Below, one piece after another: positions 50,007 through 57,251 of a stretch of DNA of 64,000 nt. The notes under the pieces are model-generated. The model ran no database searches. It was not told where the DNA came from and was given only the letters and a program-made list of their open reading frames with translations. The stretch lies in contig NZ_JAJFAV010000002.1 of NCBI RefSeq assembly GCF_020711235.1, positions 186,001-250,000 of the forward strand. Direction: 5' to 3'. The stretch comes from Hymenobacter sp. 15J16-1T3B. Its GTDB lineage: Bacteria > Bacteroidota > Bacteroidia > Cytophagales > Hymenobacteraceae. How positions within the stretch are numbered: the stretch's first letter is position 1; every line of letters begins with the position of its first letter. The translations under genes and the position numbers were made by a program.

Positions 50007-50033
50007 TTAATGTATGCAAGTTATATACATTAA
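50007..50033 (-). promoter_or_regulatory. Late element copy 4
   Basis: Exact 27-bp core; the flanks TGATT / AATCA extend the palindrome imperfectly (one extra T). Lies 33 bp before the ATG of the 201-aa gene and 19 bp after the terminase stop. Confidence 0.78.
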
Positions 50034-50052
50034 ATCAACCTACGCAATTCCC

Positions 50053-51651
50053 TCAGTTTCGGCGCCGCATAAATCCTTGCACGGCCACCGGCCGCAGCTC
50101 GAACCACTCCCGCATCATGCCGGTGTCGCCGAAGTCGGGGGAGCGGCCGCCGAGGATGATCTTTTGTTCCTCCTTGGTGTTGATCTGCTTCTTACCCTCG
50201 CTGTCGGGGTTGCGGCGCTTCACCGCCCGCAGGTCGGCTTTGAGCAGGTCGATGACGGTAACGACCTTGCCGCCCATCTTCAGCTGCTTGGTGCGCACCC
50301 CGTCGATGAGCACGTTGTCGTTGGTGATGGAGTACTTCACCTCGCCGCGGTTCACCCGCTCGGCGAAGCGGTAGTAGCACTGGGTCTTCAGGTTCGCATA
50401 CGCCTCGCGTACGCCCGTCACAGGGTCGGCCAGCGCCTGCGCGCCGCCGCTGAAACCGTTGTAGGTGGCCAGCTTCAGCACCCCGCCACCCACGCCGTCC
50501 TGGTCGATGAGCACGTCCGAGGCGGCCACGTTCCAGCGCCGCCGCAGCTGCTCGATGGCCTCGAAGATTTCCCGGTTCTCGCTTTTGCGCTGCACCACGA
50601 TGTCGACCACTTCCCAACCCACCCAGACCTTTATGACGCACAGGTCGCGGCCGAAGCCGGCGGCGTCGCAGGTGATGCAGCGCAGCGGGCGGGCCTCCGC
50701 CGGCGGGAAGTTGGTAAACAGGTCGTTGATGCGGGCGTAGTCGAACAGGGCCAGCCCGTCGATCTTGATTTTCCAGTTGCCGTCGAGCAGCTGCGCCCGG
50801 GTGGCTTCGTCCTGGGCCATGAGGTTGCCCAGGTAGCCGGGGTCGACGGTGAGCAGCGCCTGGTTGTCCCAGATCTTGCCTGGGATGAAGGTGAACGACT
50901 TGGGCGGCACGTCGGCCAGCGGGCCCACGAACAGATGCGGGGCGCGCTGGCGCACCTCGTCGGGCGAGTCGCCCCACACGATGTTTTCCCCGTCGCGGGT
51001 GAAGTAGCGCAGCACGCCGGCGCGCTCCGGGATGGGGAAGCCGTAGTTCGGGTTGGGCGTGGCGCCGTCGGGCAGAAACTCTTGCTGGTCGATGTACCAC
51101 TCAATCAGCGAGGCGACCCAGCTGTCGGGTTCGGGGTTGCAGGTGGCGCGCACGTAGGGCCGCACGCCGCAGGCCGAGCGGTTGCGGGTGAGCATGTACC
51201 AGAACTGGCGCTCGGTGAAGTGCGTCAGCTCGTCGAAGCCGATCATGGGCACCTGGGAGCCTTGCCAGTCGTAGATGCTGCCCTCGTGCTGCAAGTGGCG
51301 GAAGCTGACGCGCGAGCCACTGCGGAAGGTGTAGTCGGTGTTGTTCTCGCGGCCGCGGGCGCCCACGTTGGGGTACAACTTGCCCGCCGTGTCCCAGAGG
51401 CCGCCGGCGCTCATGATCTGCGGGTAGGTGCGGCGGAAGATGACGGCTTCGAAGTCGGGGTTGAACTGGTGGCGGCTGGCCTCCATCAGCAGCACGAACG
51501 ACTTGCCGGCCCCGGCCGCGCCGCCGAGGATGGCAATGTCGGCGGCGGTGGCCAGGGCCTTGCTCTGAAACCCCGGCTGCGGGTAGATGCCGGGCGGCTT
51601 TTCGTGCGGGGCGTTGGTCTTTCCGGCCTTGATGAACTTAGTCCCGGCCAT
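50053..51651 (-). CDS. terL: Terminase large subunit
   Basis: 532 aa DNA-packaging motor. ATPase domain: Walker A AILGGAAGAGKS (residues 40-51), Walker B VPMIGFDE (Asp140, Glu141), coupling motif RATCNP (168-173). C-terminal RNase H-like nuclease: Asp329 in CITCDAAGFGRD, and Asp383/Asp385 in VLIDQDGVGGGV. Length is normal. Overlaps terS by 14 bp, so translation is coupled. Confidence 0.95.
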   Translation of the reverse strand: MAGTKFIKAGKTNAPHEKPPGIYPQPGFQSKALATAADIAILGGAAGAGKSFVLLMEASRHQFNPDFEAVIFRRTYPQIMSAGGLWDTAGKLYPNVGARGRENNTDYTFRSGSRVSFRHLQHEGSIYDWQGSQVPMIGFDELTHFTERQFWYMLTRNRSACGVRPYVRATCNPEPDSWVASLIEWYIDQQEFLPDGATPNPNYGFPIPERAGVLRYFTRDGENIVWGDSPDEVRQRAPHLFVGPLADVPPKSFTFIPGKIWDNQALLTVDPGYLGNLMAQDEATRAQLLDGNWKIKIDGLALFDYARINDLFTNFPPAEARPLRCITCDAAGFGRDLCVIKVWVGWEVVDIVVQRKSENREIFEAIEQLRRRWNVAASDVLIDQDGVGGGVLKLATYNGFSGGAQALADPVTGVREAYANLKTQCYYRFAERVNRGEVKYSITNDNVLIDGVRTKQLKMGGKVVTVIDLLKADLRAVKRRNPDSEGKKQINTKEEQKIILGGRSPDFGDTGMMREWFELRPVAVQGFMRRRN

Positions 51652-52198
51652 TGTCGGGCAGGTAGATGTTGGAGCCGGGCTCGGGCAGGTCCTTGCCGTT
51701 GGTGGTGTGGTCGAGGCGCTGCACCACCTGGCCGCGGATGGCCTGAATCTGCTTCACCGCGTCCTTGGCGTCGTGCAGCTCGATGGTGGTACGGATTTCC
51801 TCGCGCTCCACGTCCTCCATCCGAATGATGGTGCGCGTCTGGGTGGCCTTCCGGATCAGGTGGTAGTGTCGTTTGGCCGCGTCCGTGCTCAGGTTGATGG
51901 CCATGGCCCCATCCTCGGTCACGCTCAGGAAAGGCGACATGGTGCCGCGGCCCCACTCGGTCATGCGCAGCAGCGCTTCGGTGCTGGACATGGTCAGCGG
52001 CTCCATGAACTTCTGCAGGTAGTCCAGCACGGCCGGGTCGCGTAGCAGGTGGTAGGCCTGCTGCCGGGCCGATTTCGGCGCGTAGCCCGCGCGCTCGGCC
52101 GCTTTCGCGCCGTTCCAGTCTTTCACGTACTCTTCTACGAACCGCTTCTTCTTGGCCGCGAGCGGCTTCGGTTGCGCATCTGGCTGTCCCGTGGCCAT
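51638..52198 (-). CDS. terS: Terminase small subunit
   Basis: 186 aa. The N-terminal helix-turn-helix pattern KKKRFVEEYVKDWNGAKAAE and RAGYAPKSARQQAYHLLRDP is the terS DNA-binding motif (Terminase_2-like). Central helical oligomerisation part (VLDYLQKFMEPLTMSSTEAL) and an acidic C terminus. First gene after late element copy 5. Recognises the packaging site, probably nearby. Confidence 0.9.
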   Translation of the reverse strand: MATGQPDAQPKPLAAKKKRFVEEYVKDWNGAKAAERAGYAPKSARQQAYHLLRDPAVLDYLQKFMEPLTMSSTEALLRMTEWGRGTMSPFLSVTEDGAMAINLSTDAAKRHYHLIRKATQTRTIIRMEDVEREEIRTTIELHDAKDAVKQIQAIRGQVVQRLDHTTNGKDLPEPGSNIYLPDNGRD

Positions 52199-52222
52199 GG
52201 CACCTCAACTTGTAATGAAAAG

Positions 52223-52247
52223 TAATGTATGCAAGTTATGTACATTA
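52223..52247 (-). promoter_or_regulatory. Late element copy 5 (one mismatch)
   Basis: Arms TAATGTAT / GTACATTA around the invariant GCAAGTTAT, 24 bp before the terS ATG. The right arm carries one change (GTAC instead of ATAC). Confidence 0.72.
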
Positions 52248-52337
52248 AAACTGGATTTGTAAGTTCGGCGGTACTCAGGGGTGCTTTCCCATCAAATACT
52301 TGGCAAATTGACTACCTTGGAACCGCCCGAAAACAAA

Positions 52338-52368
52338 GCCGCCCCGTCACTGCGAATGACGAGGCGGC
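52338..52368 (-). terminator. Leftward terminator upstream of terminase operon
   Basis: 12-bp stem (GCCGCCCCGTCA / TGACGAGGCGGC, one mismatch), 7-nt loop; on the minus strand TTTGTTTT follows. Separates early from late transcription. Confidence 0.8.
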
Positions 52369-52388
52369 CTACCGGGTTCAGTCCCCAA

Positions 52389-52532
52389 TTACCAGAGTGC
52401 TACTACGAACTCATACAGGTAATGGAGGATGGCCAAGATTGTCGCTAGGCGCGGCAACCAGGTCCAGACGAGGGAGGTCAGCTGTTCAGGCTGGGCTCCC
52501 TCTGCTTTTGGGGAAACGTTGGTGTTTTCCAT
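52389..52532 (-). CDS. 47-residue single-helix membrane protein
   Basis: The minus strand encodes MENTNVSPKAEGAQPEQL, then TSLVWTWLPRLATILAILHY and LYEFVVALW, then stop. A polar N terminus followed by one membrane helix. It lies alone between two hairpins at the early/late boundary with a good terminator just behind it. It could be a regulatory or host-membrane-targeting phage peptide. A chance reading of this hydrophobic pattern is possible. Confidence 0.5.
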   Translation of the reverse strand: MENTNVSPKAEGAQPEQLTSLVWTWLPRLATILAILHYLYEFVVALW

Positions 52533-52604
52533 TACACCAAACATCACAAAACGAAATCACTTTTTGGGGCTCCCCAAAGGGGAAGTTGTTGCCTACACAG
52601 GCCG

Positions 52605-52633
52605 ACCCCTCAAAAACGGCGGTTTTGAGGGGT
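52605..52633. terminator. Hairpin at the end of the early operon
   Basis: 11-bp perfect stem ACCCCTCAAAA with a 7-nt loop; the stop codon of the 72-aa gene lies inside it. No clear T-run; weak terminator or processing site. Confidence 0.55.
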
Positions 52634-52828
52634 TGTAAGACGCCTGATGAGGCGGTTGAGCCTGGCATTTTCCTGTTCCAGTTCACGGATAAGCGCCTCG
52701 TGCGGCTCTTCCGGTCTGGGTGGTTTCCTGAGGCAGTGACAGGCACGCTCCCCGTTAACGGCACCGCCCCAGCAACCGGGGTAGAAGAAGCGGGAACCGT
52801 CTTCTGCAGTGGTCCAATGGCACTTCAT
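52610..52828 (-). CDS. Small Cys/Trp phage protein
   Basis: 72 aa from ATG 52828 (ATGA overlap with the RuvC-like gene). MKCHWTTAEDGSRFFYPGCW then GGAVNGERACHC is a Cys/His arrangement seen in small Bacteroidota phage proteins, probably zinc-binding. The C-terminal half is a coiled-coil helix (EALIRELEQENARLNRLIRR). Last gene of the early operon. Function unknown. Confidence 0.65.
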   Translation of the reverse strand: MKCHWTTAEDGSRFFYPGCWGGAVNGERACHCLRKPPRPEEPHEALIRELEQENARLNRLIRRLTTPQNRRF

Positions 52829-53253
52829 CGGCCTAGAACTAACATGCCTGCATCCCGGGCGTGCTGACTGCACTTGTCTCGCCACCCCGACACGCTGCGG
52901 AAGATGACTTCGTTCACCTTGGTGCTCTTCGGGGGCACCGTCGTGAGCTGCGCCCCGAGCAGTAGCACCTTCTCGCAGAGGAGCTGCGCGTCGCGTTTGT
53001 TGCTGCCGACGTTCTGGGCAATCTTGGTCCGCTTGCGGCCGTCGATGCCGTCGAGGCGGGCGTACATGGCCGCGTGGGCGTTGGGGTCTTCGATTACGAC
53101 GTGTACCGGCCGCGAGCCGTCGCAGAGTTGCTCCAGCTCCGCAATGGCTTCCCAGAAGGTGAGCGTGGCCAGACGGGTGAGCCGGCCCCGCTCGGAAAGA
53201 GCGAAGCCGGTATTAACGCCTGGGTCGATGCCGATGAAGAGCGTAGGAGTCAT
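52825..53253 (-). CDS. RuvC-like Holliday-junction resolvase / RNase H-fold nuclease
   Basis: 142 aa from ATG 53253. TLFIGIDPGVNTGFALSERG gives the first catalytic Asp, VHVVIEDPNAH the second acidic site (Glu), and a C-terminal SQHARDAGML the last Asp. This is the RNase H fold order of RuvC-type resolvases, which cleave branched DNA before packaging. DNA branch resolution next to terminase genes is a common phage layout. ATGA overlaps on both sides. Confidence 0.8.
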   Translation of the reverse strand: MTPTLFIGIDPGVNTGFALSERGRLTRLATLTFWEAIAELEQLCDGSRPVHVVIEDPNAHAAMYARLDGIDGRKRTKIAQNVGSNKRDAQLLCEKVLLLGAQLTTVPPKSTKVNEVIFRSVSGWRDKCSQHARDAGMLVLGR

Positions 53254-53534
53254 AAATGCGGAGCTGTAGATGTTACCCGACGCGGTAAGCATACTGGCTG
53301 GCTCCCGGCTTGACGGTTGGTAAAAAAGTCACTGGGCGGACGTTCTAACCACGTGCAGAGTAGCAGGAAGGTGAGCATGTCCATCTCTGCGCCCCGCTCT
53401 ATTCGGGAGAGTGAGGAAGTCGATATTCCTATTTCAGCAGCCACGGCACGCAGGGGCTTAGCTCCACGCTTGGTTTTGATAGCGTGCACCAGCGTGTGTA
53501 TTCTGAGCACGTAGAGCAGGTGCTTTTCGTTCAT
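53250..53534 (-). CDS. XRE-family HTH regulator
   Basis: 94 aa. The helix-turn-helix KPLRAVAAEIGISTSSLSRI followed by ERGAEMDMLTFLLLCTWLE is the XRE/Cro pattern. The small size leaves no room for a large dimerisation domain. It is near the end of the early operon, so it could control the switch to late transcription or act on host genes; it is the clearest lambda-repressor-like protein in the window. Overlaps neighbours by 1 and 4 bp. Confidence 0.78.
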   Translation of the reverse strand: MNEKHLLYVLRIHTLVHAIKTKRGAKPLRAVAAEIGISTSSLSRIERGAEMDMLTFLLLCTWLERPPSDFFTNRQAGSQPVCLPRRVTSTAPHL

Positions 53535-53833
53535 TACTTGGCCGGATTGAGTTTCTGGAATAGGTGAACCGCGCGCACGGTGCGCAGCAGCAGTGCCCGC
53601 AGGTGATAAGCGTCGTGGGCGCTGAGCAGGCCCACAACGTCTTCGGCTTTGATGCTACACAAGGCCAGCACGGCTTGTTGTTCTGCTTGGGATGAGGGGC
53701 GCAGCATCTTATTCAGCTCCCGACGCTGGATAAAGCGCGTCAGCGCCAGCACGCCCCGGCGGCGGGCGAGCATCCGCCAGGTCCGGTCGCTCCAACTCCG
53801 CTCGGGAGTAGGTTGCTTCTTGCGGCGCTTCAT
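53534..53833 (-). CDS. Basic early phage protein
   Basis: 99 aa. Very basic N terminus (KRRKKQPTPERSWSDRTWRM, LARRRGVLALTRFIQRRELN), then a helical part (EQQAVLALCSIKAEDVVGLL, HLRALLLRTVRAVHLFQKLN). Overlaps neighbours (TAATG, ATGA). Nucleic-acid binding is plausible from charge; no family recognised. Confidence 0.6.
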   Translation of the reverse strand: MKRRKKQPTPERSWSDRTWRMLARRRGVLALTRFIQRRELNKMLRPSSQAEQQAVLALCSIKAEDVVGLLSAHDAYHLRALLLRTVRAVHLFQKLNPAK

Positions 53834-54069
53834 TTCTTCGGCGTGGGTTTGCGGCGTGAGGCGGAGAGTGGCTTCGGCTTGGTGGCCTTCACCAGCTTCA
53901 GCCCCCGCGTGGCCAGGGCAGCGTTGAAGAACGTGAGAGCCGCCCCACGCAGAGCCGCCACTTGGTCGGCCAGCGGGGTCGGCGCCTTGCCCTGGGCTAC
54001 ATGCACGTCGTAGCCAAGGGCCTGCAGCTGCTGGGTGTAAAAGGAGATGATGCCTTTTGGCGCTTTCAT
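53830..54069 (-). CDS. Small basic early phage protein
   Basis: 79 aa from ATG 54069. KGIISFYTQQLQALGYDVHV, ALRGAALTFFNAALATRGLK and a Lys/Pro/Arg C-terminal tail (KPKPLSASRRKPTPKK). ATGA overlap with the ASCH gene fixes the start. Function unknown. Confidence 0.6.
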   Translation of the reverse strand: MKAPKGIISFYTQQLQALGYDVHVAQGKAPTPLADQVAALRGAALTFFNAALATRGLKLVKATKPKPLSASRRKPTPKK

Positions 54070-54542
54070 ATACCCAGCTGCTGTAATTCCTGGGCTACCT
54101 CCGGCGGTAGAGTCCATACCGACAATGCGCCTTTGCAGGGTATGGGCTTCGCTAATTCGCCCGACTTGCGCAGCTTCCACCCGTAGCGGCCGGAGGTGAA
54201 GTCGCCGCAGGCCAGCTCAACGGTCGGCAGGGTGCGTGGGACCAACGACGGCTTGCCTTGGCCGTCGGTCGGCGTTTCGACGAAGCGGTACGTGCCGAGT
54301 ACCTCAACCGTGCCCAGCACCGCCCCGCGCGGCAATGTGTCGAACGTCAGGCCGTGTTGCGCCAGGATGACGCTGATGTGCGGGTCGGTTTCGGCTACCT
54401 CCCGAGCCCAGGCGGGCTTCCCGACGCTGGCGTGAATGGCCAGCGGCCCACGGTGCTTGGTGTCCCAGGATCGGGTTTCGTACTGCTTATAGCCCAGCAT
54501 GATGAGCGTGGCGTAGGGCTGGATAAGGGAGAGAGCTTTCAT
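54066..54542 (-). CDS. ASCH domain protein
   Basis: 158 aa from ATG 54542. MKALSLIQPYATLIMLGYKQ then YETRSWDTKHRGPLAIHAS is the ASCH start; PRGAVLGTVEVLGTYRF and the C-terminal GRYGWKLRKSGELAKPIPCK complete the PUA-like beta-barrel. ASCH proteins bind RNA, and several hydrolyse N4-acetylcytidine; phage versions are uncharacterised. In the early operon with coupled starts. Confidence 0.85.
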   Translation of the reverse strand: MKALSLIQPYATLIMLGYKQYETRSWDTKHRGPLAIHASVGKPAWAREVAETDPHISVILAQHGLTFDTLPRGAVLGTVEVLGTYRFVETPTDGQGKPSLVPRTLPTVELACGDFTSGRYGWKLRKSGELAKPIPCKGALSVWTLPPEVAQELQQLGI

Positions 54543-54718
54543 AGTTTCCGGAGTTGACGGCCCAGCACCACGTGCCGGCCATGGGTTTCGAAATCGACCA
54601 GCATCGAGCCGTTGCGGCCCCGGATGCACTTGCCGCGGCTGTCGCGCACGGCTGAGCACACCGCGCCGCGCATCTCGGGCGCGGTGTGCTTATCACCTTG
54701 GTAGCGGTACTGGCTCAT
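54539..54718 (-). CDS. 59-residue early phage protein
   Basis: Reads MSQYRYQGDKHTAPEMRGAV, then CSAVRDSRGKCIRGRNGSML and VDFETHGRHVVLGRQLRKL. It overlaps both neighbours by ATGA, which strongly supports it as a real gene. The second half has a KOW-like beta pattern (GKCIRGRNGSMLVDF), and two cysteines may bind metal. Function unknown. Confidence 0.62.
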   Translation of the reverse strand: MSQYRYQGDKHTAPEMRGAVCSAVRDSRGKCIRGRNGSMLVDFETHGRHVVLGRQLRKL

Positions 54719-55377
54719 ACCAGCAGGCCCTGCGCAACTTGCGGCCCTTGGGTAGCATCCTCGGACAAGGCGGCCAACTGGGCGCGCAGCTTCTCCAGGT
54801 GTGCATGCGTCAGCCCGTCCTGGTAAGCATCGTAGCCAAAGCTGTTTTCCGCCACGTTGATGGCAGCGAGCAGCCGTTCGCGCTCGGATGGGTTGGCCGG
54901 GCGGCTTACCAACACATCATCCAAGCGGGCACCGATGCGGCAGCCGTTGACTGCGTTCTGAGCTTCGTGAGCATCAATGCCCGCTTGGTCAAGTCGGCTG
55001 TGCACGTAGGTTTTAAACCGGCGCAGGTTTTGAACCTGGGCCCGCAGCGCTACTATTTCCTCTCGGTGCTTCTGGCGAATGGCCAGCGGCAGCAACTCCA
55101 GCACGTGCTCAAAACTGTAGGGTAGCGCGGGCTGGTCGTCCGTAGAGGCCACCGGGGCGGGGGCCTCCGAGGCTGCAGATTGAGTGCGCCAGATGCCGTG
55201 TTGTACGACGCGCAGCGTGCTGGCGTCGCAAAGCAGGCCAAACACTCGCTGCTGCATCAGCTGCGGCGGGGTGCCCGCCGGCAGGTTCATCAGCGTGGCG
55301 TATACATCGGCTATGCCGCCGATGCGGGCGTTGATTTCGACCAGTGAGAACTGGCGGGGTTTGCAGGGGGTGCACAT
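54715..55377 (-). CDS. Early phage protein with coiled coil
   Basis: 220 aa from ATG 55377. MCTPCKPRQFSLVEINARIG then GIADVYATLMNLPAG at the N terminus; the middle has IRQKHREEIVALRAQVQNLR (coiled coil); the C terminus is helical (ERERLLAAINVAENSFGYDA, HLEKLRAQLAALSED). ATGA overlap downstream. Not recognised. Confidence 0.6.
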   Translation of the reverse strand: MCTPCKPRQFSLVEINARIGGIADVYATLMNLPAGTPPQLMQQRVFGLLCDASTLRVVQHGIWRTQSAASEAPAPVASTDDQPALPYSFEHVLELLPLAIRQKHREEIVALRAQVQNLRRFKTYVHSRLDQAGIDAHEAQNAVNGCRIGARLDDVLVSRPANPSERERLLAAINVAENSFGYDAYQDGLTHAHLEKLRAQLAALSEDATQGPQVAQGLLV

Positions 55378-55390
55378 AGCTGTAATTGGA

Positions 55391-56611
55391 TTAGGACGCG
55401 AGAGAGAAAAGGGTGGTTTGAGTGCCGATGCGGGCTTGCCGGGCCAGCTGGGCCAAGTAGCGGCGGCGCACATCGAGGGCGTGGTCACAGCGGCCGGTAA
55501 TAAGGGGCAGGTGCTCGGCCTGCAGCTCCATCAGCACCACGTCGAAGCCTTCCAGGAGGCCGGCTTTGCCCGTGGAACCCGAGCCGGCGAACGGGTCGAC
55601 AATGCGGCCGCTGGGCGGGGTGATGAGCCGGCACAGCCAGCGCATGAGGCGCGTGGGCTTCACCGTCGGGTGGTGGTTGCCGTTGCGGGCCGGCCAGTCC
55701 GCCCGTTCCCGCTGGCCCATGGTGGCGTTGGAGCCGACGGCCGGGGCGTCGTAGCTAGGCAAACCTTCGTTGCGGTCGGCGCGGCTGGCCTTGGCGCAGT
55801 AGAAGAAGCGGGCGGCACTGCCGAGGTCGTCGCGCCGCTCCCGGGCTTGGTTGCGCATCTGGCCCCCGTCGTACACGTGCGGGCCCATCTTGCTGCTGCT
55901 GCTGGGCTCGGTCCCAAGCACCGCGGCCCGGGCTCCGGCTTCATCCGGGAAGCCGGCCAGCACTGCGGCGCTGCCGTCGTGCAGCAGGTTGGCGGGCCAG
56001 CGGCCATTGTCATGCGCTTCAAAGCCCGACGGAGCCATGCCATCACCGTAAACGCCTCCATGCCCGCGGCTTGACCGACCACCGGTTTTTGTAAACTCTC
56101 CGGGGTTCACCCGGCACGCATCAATGTGCAGCGCCCCGGTGCCCCACTTGGCGACGTTATCGGCCACGGTGAGACCCTTTTCCAGCGGCTTGCGGGCCAA
56201 AACGATGGGCTCATGCGCGGGCTTGAGGGCCGTGCCCCAGCCGTCCCAGTCGCCGGCCAGGTTCTTGGATTTGGGGAAGCCCGAGCCGTAGAGCCACATC
56301 AGCTGGTCGCGCAGCTCGAAGCCGGCGTCCTCGACGGCGCAGGCCATGCGGTGGTAGGTGCGGGCGTGGCTGAAGTTCACCAGGTGGGCGCCGGGCTTGA
56401 GCACGCGCAGGCATTCGGCCCAAAAGGCGGGGTCGTTGACGATGCCGGATCGGTCCCAGGCGCGGCCCATGAAGCCCAGCTCGTAGGGGCCGTCGGCCAC
56501 GAGGCTGTCGAAATGGCTGTCGGGGTATTGCTGCAGGAGCTGGCGGGCGTTGCCGTGGTGGAGGGTGTAGCTTCCGCTAACCGCGTTAGATGCAGTCGAC
56601 ACGGACGACAT
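55391..56611 (-). CDS. DNA N4/N6 methyltransferase, permuted (beta class)
   Basis: 406 aa. Motif IV occurs first as DGPY (Asp40-Tyr43, in VADGPYELGFMGRAWD), then a target-recognition region (about 120-290), then HHPTVKPTRLMRWLCRLITP, SGRIVDPFAGSGSTGKA (motif I) and EGFDVVLMELQ (motif II). This order is the beta class that modifies adenine N6 or cytosine N4. DGPY in place of the canonical DPPY/SPPY is unusual and could affect activity. No cognate nuclease is adjacent, so self-protection of phage DNA is the likely role. Overlaps the 209-aa gene by one base. Confidence 0.85.
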   Translation of the reverse strand: MSSVSTASNAVSGSYTLHHGNARQLLQQYPDSHFDSLVADGPYELGFMGRAWDRSGIVNDPAFWAECLRVLKPGAHLVNFSHARTYHRMACAVEDAGFELRDQLMWLYGSGFPKSKNLAGDWDGWGTALKPAHEPIVLARKPLEKGLTVADNVAKWGTGALHIDACRVNPGEFTKTGGRSSRGHGGVYGDGMAPSGFEAHDNGRWPANLLHDGSAAVLAGFPDEAGARAAVLGTEPSSSSKMGPHVYDGGQMRNQARERRDDLGSAARFFYCAKASRADRNEGLPSYDAPAVGSNATMGQRERADWPARNGNHHPTVKPTRLMRWLCRLITPPSGRIVDPFAGSGSTGKAGLLEGFDVVLMELQAEHLPLITGRCDHALDVRRRYLAQLARQARIGTQTTLFSLAS

Positions 56612-57240
56612 TAGGCAGCTTCGCCCGTCTGGGCCGGTTGAGTGAAGGAAGGAATTGAATTGCGCAGCGCCCGGGTCAGCAGGCCCTGGTAGTGCAGGTG
56701 GCGCGTCAGTAGCGAGACTTCGCCGGCGCTGAGCTGCACGCCGTGGCCGGCGGCCTGAGCCGTCAGCAGCCCGCGCAGCACCTCTTCGGCGGTTTGGGCT
56801 TCGGCCGGGGCCGCCGCGGCGTCGGGGTGGTAAGGCAAGCCTCGGGCCTCCATCAGGCGCTCGATGTCGGCTTCCATCCGGGCCACGGCACCTTCGTCAC
56901 CGAGGCCCTCCAGCAGTTGGGCGTAGCCGCGGCGCAGCACGTTGGCGTTGTCGGTGCGGCTCGGCAGGTCGAGCAGGGCGAACAACAGCGCGGCGGCCGT
57001 GAAGTCCTGCCCCAGAAACAGCAGCTCGTTGGTGCCGTGCATCGGCTCGCCCTCCTGCAGCCGGTCCATCTGCAGCACCAGCTGGTCGGCTTCGGCGCGC
57101 ATCCGGTTGATGGCCTGCTTGCCCTTGAACTTGAACAGTTGGCCGTCGGCCGTGAAGCGCGTGGCCAGGGCCGCCACGGCTTCGAGCAGGGCAATGGTGC
57201 CCGCTACCCGCGCGCGGCGGGTGTAGGTGGAAATGTTCAT
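56611..57240 (-). CDS. Early phage helical hypothetical protein
   Basis: 209 aa, almost all helical (TIALLEAVAALATRFTADGQ, INRMRAEADQLVLQMDRLQE, LLFALLDLPSRTDNANVLRR, SLLTRHLHYQGLLTRALRNS). No motif seen. Between the methyltransferase (TAATG overlap) and helicase-loader genes. Confidence 0.6.
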   Translation of the reverse strand: MNISTYTRRARVAGTIALLEAVAALATRFTADGQLFKFKGKQAINRMRAEADQLVLQMDRLQEGEPMHGTNELLFLGQDFTAAALLFALLDLPSRTDNANVLRRGYAQLLEGLGDEGAVARMEADIERLMEARGLPYHPDAAAAPAEAQTAEEVLRGLLTAQAAGHGVQLSAGEVSLLTRHLHYQGLLTRALRNSIPSFTQPAQTGEAA

Positions 57241-57251
57241 AAGTCGGTGGA

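Noticed and set aside
25918-52247. The repeated 27-mer as CRISPR repeats or transposon ends
   Set aside because: Copies are kilobases apart, all in one orientation, without regular spacers, target duplications or a transposase.
52338-52633. A structured RNA or riboswitch before terS
   Set aside because: The hairpins are explained by terminators; no conserved riboswitch core is visible, and a small membrane-protein frame fills the gap.
52229-52867. 212-aa plus-strand frame across the early/late boundary
   Set aside because: Runs through two hairpins, the late element and the convincing 72-aa gene on the other strand; no protein-like pattern.
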